DNA of 64,000 nt from Pseudanabaena sp. BC1403 (GTDB taxonomy: Bacteria > Cyanobacteriota > Cyanobacteriia > Pseudanabaenales > Pseudanabaenaceae), in contig NZ_PDDM01000011.1 in assembly GCF_002914585.1 (NCBI RefSeq), positions 62,001-126,000 of the forward strand. Reading direction: 5' to 3'. Every line of letters begins with the position of its first letter. Positions within the stretch are counted from its first letter, which is position 1. The notes under the pieces are model-generated. The model did no database searches, was not told where the DNA came from, and saw nothing but the letters and a program-made list of their open reading frames with translations. Both the position numbers and the translations under genes were made by a program. This document shows, in pieces, positions 33,848-42,609 of this stretch.

Positions 33848-33873
33848 ATTTTTGAAAATTAACTAGACTTGAG

Positions 33874-33930
33874 GTTGACATATGCACTTAGTTGAGTATA
33901 TATTATCTCTCATATTCAATTAAGTGCATA
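33874..33930 (+). promoter_or_regulatory. Consensus promoter inside a large dyad (probable PadR operator)
   Basis: TTGACA (33874-33879) and TATATT (33898-33903) are 18 nt apart, a good sigma70-type promoter facing the epimerase operon. Overlapping it, ATATGCACTTAGTTGAGTAT (33879-33898) and 33911-33930 form an inverted repeat with 18 of 20 positions paired. A PadR dimer bound here would block the -10 region. Confidence 0.72.
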
Positions 33931-33983
33931 TTAGCGTAGTTGAATATGGAAGAATAAACCAGCTATCTATAGGAGACAGAATA

Positions 33984-35000
33984 ATGAATGCTTCTCAACA
34001 AGATTTTCAAGTTATTTTTGGCACAGGTACTTTAGGTAAGGCGATCGCACAGCAACTTGTCGCACAGGGCAAGCAAGTCAGGATGGTAAGTCGTAGTGAT
34101 CGGACGAATTTGCCTCAAGGTGTGGAATTGTTTCTCGGTGATGCTGCCGATCCACAATTCACGCAAAAAGTTTGCCAAGGCGCAGAAGTGATTTATCACT
34201 GCGCGGGACCAAAGTACAATTTCAAAGCTTGGGTAAAAGAATTTCCTCCCTTGCAGCAGGGTATTCTCGCTGGTGCGATCGCTAGTGGCGCAAAGTTGAT
34301 TTACGGTGATAGTCTCTATGGCTATGGCAAAGTCAAAGAACCGATGCGCGAAGATATGCCCTATGCCGCAACTACAAATAAAGGTAAGATTCGCGCTCAA
34401 CTTGCGGAAACCTTGATGACAGCTCATCGTGCAGGAAAGGCACAGGTAGCGATCGCCAGATCTTCTGATGTCTATGGTGAAGGCGTTCGCAATTCTGTAT
34501 TTAGCGATCGCGTGTTTATTCCTGCCCTGCAAGGTAAGACAGCCGAAGCGATCGGTAACTTGGATCTACCTCATACCTATACCTACATTCGAGATTTTGC
34601 TAGAGCGATGATCATTTTGGGAGAGCGAGAGGAAGCGATCGGGCAAGTCTGGCATGTTCCCAACGCGCCCACGATTTCTACAAGAGAAATGTTGAATATT
34701 CTTTTTGAAGAATTGGGACTACCCGCAAAAATGAATGGCATGGGTAAATTGATGATGCGAATTGGTGGATTCTTCATTCCTGAAGCCGCTGAATCGGTAG
34801 AGATGATGTATCAATTTGAGAATCCATTTATTGTTGACAGTTCTAAGTTTGTCAAGGCTTTTGGCGATATTGCCACCACTCATCGTGAAGCAATTCGCAA
34901 TACAATTGCATGGTATCAGCAATATTTACAAACTCAAGCTGAATATGAATCAGTAAAAAATGAAGTTCGTAAATCTATGGAGAAAGTTGTTACAACCTAG
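33984..35000 (+). CDS. NAD(P)-dependent epimerase/dehydratase (extended SDR), 338 aa
   Basis: First gene of the PadR-linked operon. Rossmann motif IFGTGTLGKAIAQQL near the N-terminus (an atypical G-x-G-x-x-G) and RMVSRSDR as a possible NADP-binding strand. LFLGDAADPQF and EVIYHCAGPKY follow, then a substrate loop where the usual YxxxK is replaced by TTNKGKIRAQLAE. HTYTYIRDFARAMIIL and VWHVPNAPTISTREMLNILFEELG fit the family C-terminal half. The missing clear Tyr-x-x-x-Lys makes catalysis uncertain; it may be an atypical reductase or isomerase. ATG 33984 follows an AGGAGA ribosome-binding site by 7 nt; a longer frame from 33924 would begin inside the operator. Confidence 0.85.
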   Translation: MNASQQDFQVIFGTGTLGKAIAQQLVAQGKQVRMVSRSDRTNLPQGVELFLGDAADPQFTQKVCQGAEVIYHCAGPKYNFKAWVKEFPPLQQGILAGAIASGAKLIYGDSLYGYGKVKEPMREDMPYAATTNKGKIRAQLAETLMTAHRAGKAQVAIARSSDVYGEGVRNSVFSDRVFIPALQGKTAEAIGNLDLPHTYTYIRDFARAMIILGEREEAIGQVWHVPNAPTISTREMLNILFEELGLPAKMNGMGKLMMRIGGFFIPEAAESVEMMYQFENPFIVDSSKFVKAFGDIATTHREAIRNTIAWYQQYLQTQAEYESVKNEVRKSMEKVVTT

Positions 35001-35021
35001 AGAGAGTTCAATCCTACATCT

Positions 35022-35486
35022 ATGATTATCATCGATCCTAGCCAAATCCCAAGTCGCACAGGCAGTAACTATCCTGATCTCTTCAAACCCGTAGTTGCAG
35101 GCCGAGAGAAAAAACGTCTCGGTGATGCCGCAGGGCTAAAAAACTTTGGCGTAAATTTAACCACGCTCCCACCAAAATCGCGATCAGCACTCCGTCATTG
35201 GCATACAAAACAAGACGAGTTCATCTATATTCTTTCAGGAGAATTAACCTTGATTACTGATGAAGGAGAAGCGATTTTGTCGGCAGGACAATCGGCGGGA
35301 TTCCCTGCTGGTGAAGCAAATGGGCATTGTCTTTATAATCACTCCGATCAAGTAGCCACTTATCTAGAAATCGGCGATCGCACTCCCAACGATCAAGGAC
35401 ATTATCCAGATGACGATCTCGTAGCAAAAGCAACCGAACAAGGCTGGCAATTTACTCATAAAGATGGAACCGCTTATACTTCTTAA
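35022..35486 (+). CDS. Cupin domain protein, 154 aa
   Basis: Small beta-barrel protein with one cupin domain. The first motif is LRHWHTKQDEFIYILSGELTLITDEGE, giving the His-x-His...Glu metal ligands; the second is AGFPAGEANGHCLYNHSD with a possible fourth His. Many such proteins bind a divalent metal and act as isomerases or dioxygenases. It starts 22 nt after the epimerase stop and 12 nt before the next gene, so it belongs to the PadR-controlled operon. The substrate is unknown. Given an epimerase and a carotenoid oxygenase in the same operon, modification of a small oxygenated or terpenoid compound is conceivable, but this is inference. Confidence 0.87.
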   Translation: MIIIDPSQIPSRTGSNYPDLFKPVVAGREKKRLGDAAGLKNFGVNLTTLPPKSRSALRHWHTKQDEFIYILSGELTLITDEGEAILSAGQSAGFPAGEANGHCLYNHSDQVATYLEIGDRTPNDQGHYPDDDLVAKATEQGWQFTHKDGTAYTS

Positions 35487-35497
35487 TCACACATATT

Positions 35498-35866
35498 ATG
35501 TCTATACCTAAACTACTTCAATGGCAATGGAATGGCTATCTCCGCTATCACAAATCAAAAAGGAATCTGCTTCTGCATATTATCTTTGTACCTTTATTCC
35601 TTGCCGCAAACCTCGGACTATTGCTCGCACTTTTTAATGTCTCTTTGAGTGCTTGTGTACTCTGTATAGTGTTTATGACGTTATCCATAGTGCTTCAAGG
35701 AAAAGGTCATAGCATTGAGGAAAATTCCGCAGAACCATTCTCAAGCCCACTCAACGCGATCGTCCGTATCTTCTTAGAGCAGTGGATTACTTTTCCTAGG
35801 TTTGTCTTGACTGGATATTGGTTTAGTGCATTGCAGGATTCTAGTAAAACTTCCAAAACTTCCTAG
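35498..35866 (+). CDS. Mpo1/DUF962-like membrane protein, 122 aa
   Basis: Two to three hydrophobic segments; WNGYLRYHKSKRNLLLHIIFVPLFLAANLG resembles the start of the Mpo1 (YGL010w) family. GKGHSIEENSAEPFSSPLNAIVRIFLEQWITFPRFVLTGYWF contains the GH-x3-E and downstream aromatic pattern of that family. Yeast Mpo1 is a dioxygenase that alpha-oxidises 2-hydroxy fatty acids and needs Fe(II) bound by His residues; here His18, His27 and the GH motif could be ligands. The assignment is from motif resemblance and is moderate. It lies 12 nt after the cupin gene and 71 nt before the carotenoid oxygenase gene in the same operon. Confidence 0.65.
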   Translation: MSIPKLLQWQWNGYLRYHKSKRNLLLHIIFVPLFLAANLGLLLALFNVSLSACVLCIVFMTLSIVLQGKGHSIEENSAEPFSSPLNAIVRIFLEQWITFPRFVLTGYWFSALQDSSKTSKTS

Positions 35867-35937
35867 ACAAAGCCTTCCTAAATCCACAAAATCTCCCTAA
35901 AGTTTCTCACCCACAATCAAATTAACAGAATTAAATC

Positions 35938-37362
35938 ATGACTACAACTATTTCAAAACCAGCATCTTGGGCAAAGGCGATCGCAAAACCAGCTAGCGAA
36001 TTCCCTCTTACTCAACTCTCCACAATTTCTGGAACCATTCCCGAAAACCTTAAAGGCTCTCTTTATCGCAATGGGCCTGGGCGATTGGAGCGTGGAGGCG
36101 TGCAAGTTGGACATTGGTTTGATGGCGATGGTGCAATTCTTGCTGTGCATTTTATGGAAGGACAGGCTCGGGCTACCTATCGCTATGTCCAAACCAAAGG
36201 ATATTTAGAAGAAGAACGTGCTGATAAATTGATCTATGGCAATTATGGCATGACAGCCACAGGTGCATGGTGGCAGCGTTTCGGTAAAGCTTCTAAGAAT
36301 GTGGCAAATACTTCTGTGATTGCTCTCCCTGACAAGCTACTAACTTTGTGGGAAGGAGGATTGCCCCATGCATTGGATTTAGAAAACCTAGAAACCTATG
36401 GTTTAGAAAATCTTGAAGGTTTAGAAAATCATTTGCCCTATTCTGCCCATCCCAAGCGCGATCCAAAGACAGGTGAGATTTTTAACTTTGGAGTTTCCTA
36501 TGGCAAGAATGCAACCTTAAATATTTACCGCAGCGATCGCACTGGTAAGCTGATCAAAAAGAGCCAGACGAATCTTCAAGGGCTATCGATGGTGCATGAT
36601 TTTGTACTAGCAGGTGATTATCTAATTTTCTGTGTACCACCATTGCGGATGAATGTATTTCCTGTATTGCTCAATCTCCAAAGCTATAGTGAATCTTTGC
36701 AATGGAAGCCCCAAGAAGGAACGGAGATTTTAGTATTTAATCGCCACAATCTTGAATTGGTTAGTCGCAATGTTGTCGAGCCTTGGTTTCAGTGGCATTT
36801 TGGGAATGGCTATAGCGATCGCGATGGCAATCTTGTCTTTGATTTAGTGCGCTATCCTGACTTTGCGACCAATCAATATCTCAAGGAAATCGCGTCTGGC
36901 AAAACGACAACTAAAGCAAAAGGAACTCTCTGGCAAATGCGCCTCAATCCAAACACAGGCAAATTTCTGGAATCTTCGCAATTATGCGATCGCGGTTCTG
37001 AATTTCCTATTGTCGCCCCTTCGCAAGTTGGACAAAACTCTCGCTATACCTATCTTTCCATTCATCGACCTGATGCTGTCATTAATCAAGAACTATTTGG
37101 AGCGATCGCTCGTTATGACTATCAAACTCATACCCTTACCGAAGCCAATCTTGGGACAAATCGCTATCCGATGGAACCAATTTTTGCACCTGATTCATCC
37201 AATCCTGATACTGGTTGGGTGATCACCGTTGTATTTGATGGCGATCGCGAATGTTCAGAAGTATGGGTATTTGATAGCGATCGCTTAGATGCTGAACCAG
37301 TTTGTCGTTTAGCATTGCCCAGCGTTGTCCCGATGGGTTTTCATGGTACTTGGCGAGCATAG
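35938..37362 (+). CDS. Carotenoid cleavage oxygenase family protein, 474 aa
   Basis: Non-heme iron oxygenase that cleaves carotenoids or apocarotenoids, for example producing retinal. The seven-bladed propeller's four iron-binding His are visible at 171 (SAHPKRD), 220 (SMVHDF), 287 (FQWHFGNG) and 469 (MGFHGTW). GSLYRNGPGRLERGG and HWFDGDGAILAVHF are classic N-terminal motifs. Length (474) is normal for cyanobacterial apocarotenoid oxygenases. No signal peptide; soluble or membrane-associated. It is the last gene of the PadR operon, followed by a strong terminator. Exact cleavage site and substrate cannot be read from sequence. Confidence 0.93.
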   Translation: MTTTISKPASWAKAIAKPASEFPLTQLSTISGTIPENLKGSLYRNGPGRLERGGVQVGHWFDGDGAILAVHFMEGQARATYRYVQTKGYLEEERADKLIYGNYGMTATGAWWQRFGKASKNVANTSVIALPDKLLTLWEGGLPHALDLENLETYGLENLEGLENHLPYSAHPKRDPKTGEIFNFGVSYGKNATLNIYRSDRTGKLIKKSQTNLQGLSMVHDFVLAGDYLIFCVPPLRMNVFPVLLNLQSYSESLQWKPQEGTEILVFNRHNLELVSRNVVEPWFQWHFGNGYSDRDGNLVFDLVRYPDFATNQYLKEIASGKTTTKAKGTLWQMRLNPNTGKFLESSQLCDRGSEFPIVAPSQVGQNSRYTYLSIHRPDAVINQELFGAIARYDYQTHTLTEANLGTNRYPMEPIFAPDSSNPDTGWVITVVFDGDRECSEVWVFDSDRLDAEPVCRLALPSVVPMGFHGTWRA

Positions 37363-37397
37363 AAAACAAAAAAGGCGCTTTGCGCCTTTTTTGTTTT
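37363..37397. terminator. Strong bidirectional terminator, loop TTT
   Basis: 16-nt arms (37363-37378, 37382-37397) are exact reverse complements: A-rich outer arm, GGCGC inner arm, T-run on the right. It starts directly after the carotenoid oxygenase stop. Confidence 0.9.
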
Positions 37398-37439
37398 GCC
37401 CTAAGACAAGTGACTGTAACTATTCATGTGCAAAATTAC

Positions 37440-37488
37440 CCAAAAACGTAAAGTTGCGCCCCGCAGGGGCGCAACTTTACGTTTTTGG
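37440..37488. terminator. Perfect 23-bp stem hairpin, loop GCA
   Basis: Arms 37440-37462 and 37466-37488 are exact reverse complements. It lies 45 nt downstream of the CHAT gene stop (minus strand), so it may terminate the long TpsA-CHAT transcript. Confidence 0.8.
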
Positions 37489-37533
37489 ATGTGTAATTAA
37501 TTATGTATATCTACATATGCCACGCCGTCTTGA

Positions 37534-40098
37534 TTACAACCAATTACCCACTAGGACAAAAGATGACCAGAAGAACGGATCACTGAAGTTTTTGTCAGAG
37601 AGAATATAAATTTGGGCTTGACGCAATGCTTCAGCCTTAGAAATTTTACCTAAACCTTGATATAGCTTCACCATTAAACGGGAAGCGACTTTATCCTTCA
37701 CGGGCCAGAGTGTAGCGATCGTCGATCGCGCTCCTGACTTAACGGCTAATCCTGCTAGCCCTAAGACAGCCCGATCATCGCCAGCAGCGGTGTCGCAAGC
37801 ACTCAACACCAGTAAATCTATAGATCCCGAGTCACCTGTCTCTCGACTTTGTAGCATCTCTGACAACTCGCGAATGTTCAACCGTCCATCCCAAGTCAAT
37901 AAGAAAGTATTTTCTTGTTTAGAACTGAACTGACCATGAGTAGCTAAATGAACGACATTGGCACTCTTTGATTCTATCGATTTAGACAAAGTGGTAGGAG
38001 TAAATTCTTGATTTAGGAGTTTACTGCCAGAGGTAGATTTAGAAATTTCTAAGACCTCTGTCTCAACCGCAGGAAGGGATTGGAAGCCATTGCGGGAAGC
38101 GCTAATACCTGCGACAACAGATCGAATTTGTTTCTGTTCCAGTGATTGTGTCGATAGCAGTTTTAGCCCAGGAGACAGAGCTACAGCATAGTTTTCAATT
38201 AGGTATTGTTTCCCGTCATATAGAGCTGCCATGGGAATTTTTCGTAATATTCCATCTAGTACAAAGACTAGGGTTTGTTTGTCCTTTAGTGCTTGACTAG
38301 CTATAGCGGGACGAATCAACCAGTTGTATATTTTCTGGGAAAGTAGTTTCTGACCTGCATTATCTGAGGCAGGGTGGATTGAACCTAAGTACGAACGAAT
38401 GGTTTGCTCGGCTTCAGCTTTAGGGACAGCGCTACTGTAATAAGTCAGTGGTTGCCCTGCGGTAGAGAGAATCACTGCGATCCGATCAGGAAGCATGATC
38501 GCATAAACAACCGCCGCTTTCGTATCAATCTGGTCAATTTGCAGAGGCTGGGAATTAAGGCAAGATTCTCGGAAGAAATTATCTAGTTCCGCAAGTTGGA
38601 GAGCTTCAATCATCTCCCGTGCTTTGACGAGAGATGGTTGGTCTGGATTCTCATCAAGGAGGAGACTGACGAACTCTCTATATACGGGTTCAATGCTTTC
38701 ACGGAAGGAGAATTGCACTTCTTGATTGATGCCCACTAGATCACTACGAAGATTTTGTAGTGCATCAACGGCTTCCCCGTAGGCGGCGATCGCAGCTTGC
38801 CTCTGTCCCTGTTGATGGAGCAAGCGACCTAACTTCCATGCTGACTGAGACAGGATGTTTTTGGCTTGAATAGACTGCGACAGTTGCATGGATTGTTGAA
38901 GGAGACGAATTCCTTCGGTTGATTGTCCGTTATTTGCAACTATTTGCCCCCATTGGGAAAGGATATAGGCTTCAGCTTGCGGATCGTTGAGCTTACGAGC
39001 AGACTGTAACGACTTGTCTAGAAGCTGAATCAGTGGTGTGGCTGGAATGGGCTGACTCTGGGGAGGGAGCTTCGAGAGGTTGCTGACGAGGTTGACGATC
39101 GCATACAGCGAAGCTCGACTAGCGGGAATCTCGCTGAGTTCTTGCTGGATTTGGGGGGCGAGTGTGGCGATCGCTTGGGTCTGCCCAGTATTCACATAGA
39201 TCTGCAATTGGTTGAGTTTTGCCTCAATACTAACGCTGGAGTTAGTAGCAACTTTTTCAGCTTCGATAAAGTATTGCAGCGCTTCGTCAAAGTTGCGAGT
39301 ATCGGCGGCGTTATTGCCTAAGCCAATTAGAATTGGACTTAGCTCATTGGTGGCGTTGAGGTTTTTGGCGATCGCTAAACCCCATGTCAGGGCTTTGTGG
39401 CTTGCCTCATTATCTCCTAGCACGCGCAAGGCATTCCCCACGCTCCGTAAGCCACTCACTTTCAAGAGTGAATCATCACTTTTTTCGAGTTTCTGGTTGA
39501 TGTCATCTAGGGTTTGGCGCGATCGCCGATAAAAACCTAAACTTTGTAGAGCCTGAGCCTGATTGATCTCAGTACCCAGTACGCCTTGCAGATCACCTGC
39601 TTGTTGATAGTAATCTTCAGCCTGCTTCCATGTTTCTACCGCAATTTGCGATTGTCCAATTTGTTGCTGGAGGCTTGCCTTGGTATTCAAAGCCTGCGCC
39701 CAGAGAATTGCATCGACAGGTTTTGCCAAAGTTAGAAGTGCTAAACTTTCGTCAACGGTCTTTTGAGCCGCACTCCATTGATTTAGTTGCTGGTAAGCCA
39801 AAGAGAGATAACTGAGGGTAAGAGCTTGGTTAGAGCGATCACCTTTAGCCCCGTATTCCTGTGCAGCCTGTTGCCAAACTTGAGCTGCTTCAGCAAATCG
39901 CCCCGCATCATACAAATTACGCCCCTGATCTAGACTGCTGGTTGAGGAGACTGCGATCGTGACAGATGGCTCAGCTGGTGCAGTTAGAGAAATAGCATTG
40001 GAATGGTCTACTCCCAAGGAAACTGCTAAGCAGAGTCCTAGAAATCCGAGCAGACTATATCGCACGATCTTTTTTATTAACACTAGATTTATCAACAC
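37534..40098 (-). CDS. Exported TPR-CHAT protein (caspase-like), 854 aa
   Basis: Last gene of the exoprotein array, 15 nt after A7. An N-terminal hydrophobic stretch (YSLLGFLGLCLAVSLGV) looks like a signal peptide. Residues 55-480 are tetratricopeptide-like helical repeats (for example AGRFAEAAQVWQQAAQEYG, NFDEALQYFIEAEKVA). Residues about 520-854 form a CHAT domain, a caspase-like protease fold, with catalytic His721 (HLATHGQ) and Cys768 (VLSACDT) both present. CHAT-TPR genes are often seen beside hemagglutinin-type exoproteins in cyanobacteria. A processing or surveillance role for the secreted proteins is an inference. The start is GTG 40098; GTG 40083 is a shorter option. No ATG is available nearby. 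Confidence 0.9.
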   Translation of the reverse strand: MLINLVLIKKIVRYSLLGFLGLCLAVSLGVDHSNAISLTAPAEPSVTIAVSSTSSLDQGRNLYDAGRFAEAAQVWQQAAQEYGAKGDRSNQALTLSYLSLAYQQLNQWSAAQKTVDESLALLTLAKPVDAILWAQALNTKASLQQQIGQSQIAVETWKQAEDYYQQAGDLQGVLGTEINQAQALQSLGFYRRSRQTLDDINQKLEKSDDSLLKVSGLRSVGNALRVLGDNEASHKALTWGLAIAKNLNATNELSPILIGLGNNAADTRNFDEALQYFIEAEKVATNSSVSIEAKLNQLQIYVNTGQTQAIATLAPQIQQELSEIPASRASLYAIVNLVSNLSKLPPQSQPIPATPLIQLLDKSLQSARKLNDPQAEAYILSQWGQIVANNGQSTEGIRLLQQSMQLSQSIQAKNILSQSAWKLGRLLHQQGQRQAAIAAYGEAVDALQNLRSDLVGINQEVQFSFRESIEPVYREFVSLLLDENPDQPSLVKAREMIEALQLAELDNFFRESCLNSQPLQIDQIDTKAAVVYAIMLPDRIAVILSTAGQPLTYYSSAVPKAEAEQTIRSYLGSIHPASDNAGQKLLSQKIYNWLIRPAIASQALKDKQTLVFVLDGILRKIPMAALYDGKQYLIENYAVALSPGLKLLSTQSLEQKQIRSVVAGISASRNGFQSLPAVETEVLEISKSTSGSKLLNQEFTPTTLSKSIESKSANVVHLATHGQFSSKQENTFLLTWDGRLNIRELSEMLQSRETGDSGSIDLLVLSACDTAAGDDRAVLGLAGLAVKSGARSTIATLWPVKDKVASRLMVKLYQGLGKISKAEALRQAQIYILSDKNFSDPFFWSSFVLVGNWL

Positions 40099-40113
40099 AA
40101 GATTAACTCCAAA

Positions 40114-42609
40114 TTATAGGTTAGATGTAGATATGCCCGCACAGTTAGTGAGAGAGAAAGCTGAAGTAGAAGGCACCGAGTTTGTGGCGTAGATATCTAC
40201 AGTTCCTTTGGCATTAGTCCGCCAGCCAGTAGCTTCGACAATCGGCGGAGTGGCAGTCTCAGATTGACTTACAGCCGTTGAGTTTGTGGCTTTATGGAAA
40301 GCAGAGGGATCGCGGATATCTGTCCAAGGATGGTTACTACTGCGGCGATCGCTAGGATCTTCAGGCAACCCACCTCTGCCTGTGGCGACAAACCGACTAT
40401 TGCCATAGGTTCTACAACCTTGGACAATTCGCTGGCTCGGATCATCGATATTGCTAGGTAGCTCGATTAACCCTGCGGTGGGAGTAAAAGCAAGGTTGCT
40501 AATACTTACCGTGCCGCTTAGCCCAAATTGTGAGCTTGCTGTGATGTCATTTTCTGATGTCAATTGCGGACGAAATTTCAGTCCAAATAATCCCTGCGTA
40601 GTGATATTGATATTCCCACCTGATCCTCGCACAGCATTAGCAATAATGTCACTGTTTTCAAATCCAGCAATAACTGGGGCACTGATTTTAATGTTCCCGC
40701 CATTGCCATTACCACTTGCTGTAGCTGAAATCACACTATTGTGACGCAGCAGCAATAGTTTATCTGCGTGTAAGTCAATGTTGCCGCCATTGCCAGACTC
40801 AGTTTGTGCTTGGATCGTGCCTTGGCGGTCTAATTGAATTGTGCTGGCAATAACCTTGATATTTCCACCATTGCCAGTACCTTGATTGGTAACACTTACT
40901 GTCCCACCATCCGTCAGAATTAGTTTTGGTGTAGTAACTGTCACATTACCCGCATCAGCACTCAGAATATTGGGTAGATTAAATAGCTGTTTGATCAGCG
41001 GTTCTGGACGCAATACAGAAGAGTTAATGCTGCTATTGTTCAATCGACTGCGATCGCTAATTTGGATAGATTCTGCCGCATTAATATCTAGATCTCCAGC
41101 CCGACCAACTAAGAATGAAGTTGTGGCGATCGCACCTCCATTTAAAATTTGTAAGCGATTGGTATTTAACGTCAAAGCTTTAGAATTGCCAGTTCCATAG
41201 GTAATGGCGCTAATATTGCTGTAGAGTCCACCAAAGTTATCACCAATCACTGTGGTCTCTGCGTTGTTGATGGTGACTTGACCACTGGAGCCAGCACTAA
41301 ATGCGATCGAAGACAGTGCTGCACCACCAGATATCACTAAACTATTACCATTTACTAAGATGTCACCTGCGGCTTGATTCCCACGAGTGCTAGTAGTCAA
41401 GCTGGTTACACCTGTTGGATTGACATTAGAAGAACCAGACAATTCAATTGCTGTTGCGTCAATGGTAATATTGCCACTGGAACCTGCTCCAAATGCATTG
41501 TTATTTATTCCTGCGCCCTGCTGGAGAGTTAGCCGAGGGGTAGTAATACTAACGTTTGCACCCTTCCCCGTACCCAAAACTTCAGAACGAATGCCGCTAC
41601 GAATCTGGGCATTAGTTGTTGTGCCGATGATATCGATCGCCTCTGAAGCCTGTAAGTGAATGTCACCACTGGGAAGATTGCCAAGGTTTTTGGACAATAC
41701 CAATGAGCCATCAGTAAATTGCATCCTTCGTCCTTGTATCTGCACCGAACCCGAATTGACTCCACTCACATCCAGTAGGGATTTTTGAGTAAGCTGAATA
41801 TCACCAAAGCGTTGATTGCCATATCCCAGCATATAGCCACTTGTAGTTGGGATCAGATTGATCCGTCCAGCATCGCTGATGCTACCTAGTTCTATGCGCC
41901 CTTGTTCAGCAGTTAGAGTTGCTCCATTCAGATGTAAATCCCCTCCCACCAACGCTAGCGTGTTTTTTGGATTGACTCGCAGTTCGCTGGCACTGGGAGT
42001 CCGAATAAAGGGAGCTAGACTATTGACAACTGTTAAGCCATAACCTGTCCCTTGTACAGTGATCGGCGCTGCATTAGCTGGGAGGTCTAACCCAATAGGA
42101 GCGTTTACGGTTAAGAGAGGATTAGCTGTGAGATCGTTAGCACTAAACTTTACTCCATCACTAAAAATGACGCTATTAGCTGTAGTTCCTACAAACGATC
42201 CACCGATATTTAGTCTTGCATTGGGACCAAAAATAATCCCATTGGGATTGAGCAGAAACAAACTCACAGGATTGCTATTATTTGTGGTTTGAATCATGCC
42301 ATCAATGTTGGAGACATTGCCTCCCGTCACTCGACTAAAAATGGTCGTAATATTCGGTGTGCTAACTAGATTAAAAGTAGCAGAACCACCCGTCGGTACT
42401 GAGAATTGACTAAAACTATGGAATAGATTTGCCCCACTATTGGGCTGATTACCATTGGTAATCGTAAAGTTAAGATTATCAGGACTAGTGACTGTAGTAG
42501 ACAGCGTGCCATCGGCTGTCACACTCTGAGCAGAAGCGGTTATGGGTAAAAGCATTCCCAAGAACAGAACGCTAGAACCACACCACAATAGTTTTTGACT
42601 AAAATTCAT
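40114..42609 (-). CDS. TPS exoprotein A7 (filamentous hemagglutinin N-terminal domain protein), 831 aa
   Basis: Seventh and last exoprotein of the array. Signal peptide MNFSQKLLWCGSSVLFLGML...ASA, then the TPS secretion domain with LLNPNGIIFGPNARLNIGGSF. The core contains RIELGSISDAGRINLIP and IQGRRMQFTDGSLVLSKN and resembles A4 more than its immediate neighbours. The constant C-terminal module begins near GLFGLKFRPQLTSENDITA and includes GCRTYGNSRFVATGRGGLPE; it ends with a tail unlike the others (YATNSVPSTSAFSLTNCAGISTSNL). The start ATG overlaps the A6 stop by 11 nt and is preceded by AAAGAGGT 8 nt upstream, so translation is coupled to A6. Confidence 0.92.
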   Translation of the reverse strand: MNFSQKLLWCGSSVLFLGMLLPITASAQSVTADGTLSTTVTSPDNLNFTITNGNQPNSGANLFHSFSQFSVPTGGSATFNLVSTPNITTIFSRVTGGNVSNIDGMIQTTNNSNPVSLFLLNPNGIIFGPNARLNIGGSFVGTTANSVIFSDGVKFSANDLTANPLLTVNAPIGLDLPANAAPITVQGTGYGLTVVNSLAPFIRTPSASELRVNPKNTLALVGGDLHLNGATLTAEQGRIELGSISDAGRINLIPTTSGYMLGYGNQRFGDIQLTQKSLLDVSGVNSGSVQIQGRRMQFTDGSLVLSKNLGNLPSGDIHLQASEAIDIIGTTTNAQIRSGIRSEVLGTGKGANVSITTPRLTLQQGAGINNNAFGAGSSGNITIDATAIELSGSSNVNPTGVTSLTTSTRGNQAAGDILVNGNSLVISGGAALSSIAFSAGSSGQVTINNAETTVIGDNFGGLYSNISAITYGTGNSKALTLNTNRLQILNGGAIATTSFLVGRAGDLDINAAESIQISDRSRLNNSSINSSVLRPEPLIKQLFNLPNILSADAGNVTVTTPKLILTDGGTVSVTNQGTGNGGNIKVIASTIQLDRQGTIQAQTESGNGGNIDLHADKLLLLRHNSVISATASGNGNGGNIKISAPVIAGFENSDIIANAVRGSGGNINITTQGLFGLKFRPQLTSENDITASSQFGLSGTVSISNLAFTPTAGLIELPSNIDDPSQRIVQGCRTYGNSRFVATGRGGLPEDPSDRRSSNHPWTDIRDPSAFHKATNSTAVSQSETATPPIVEATGWRTNAKGTVDIYATNSVPSTSAFSLTNCAGISTSNL

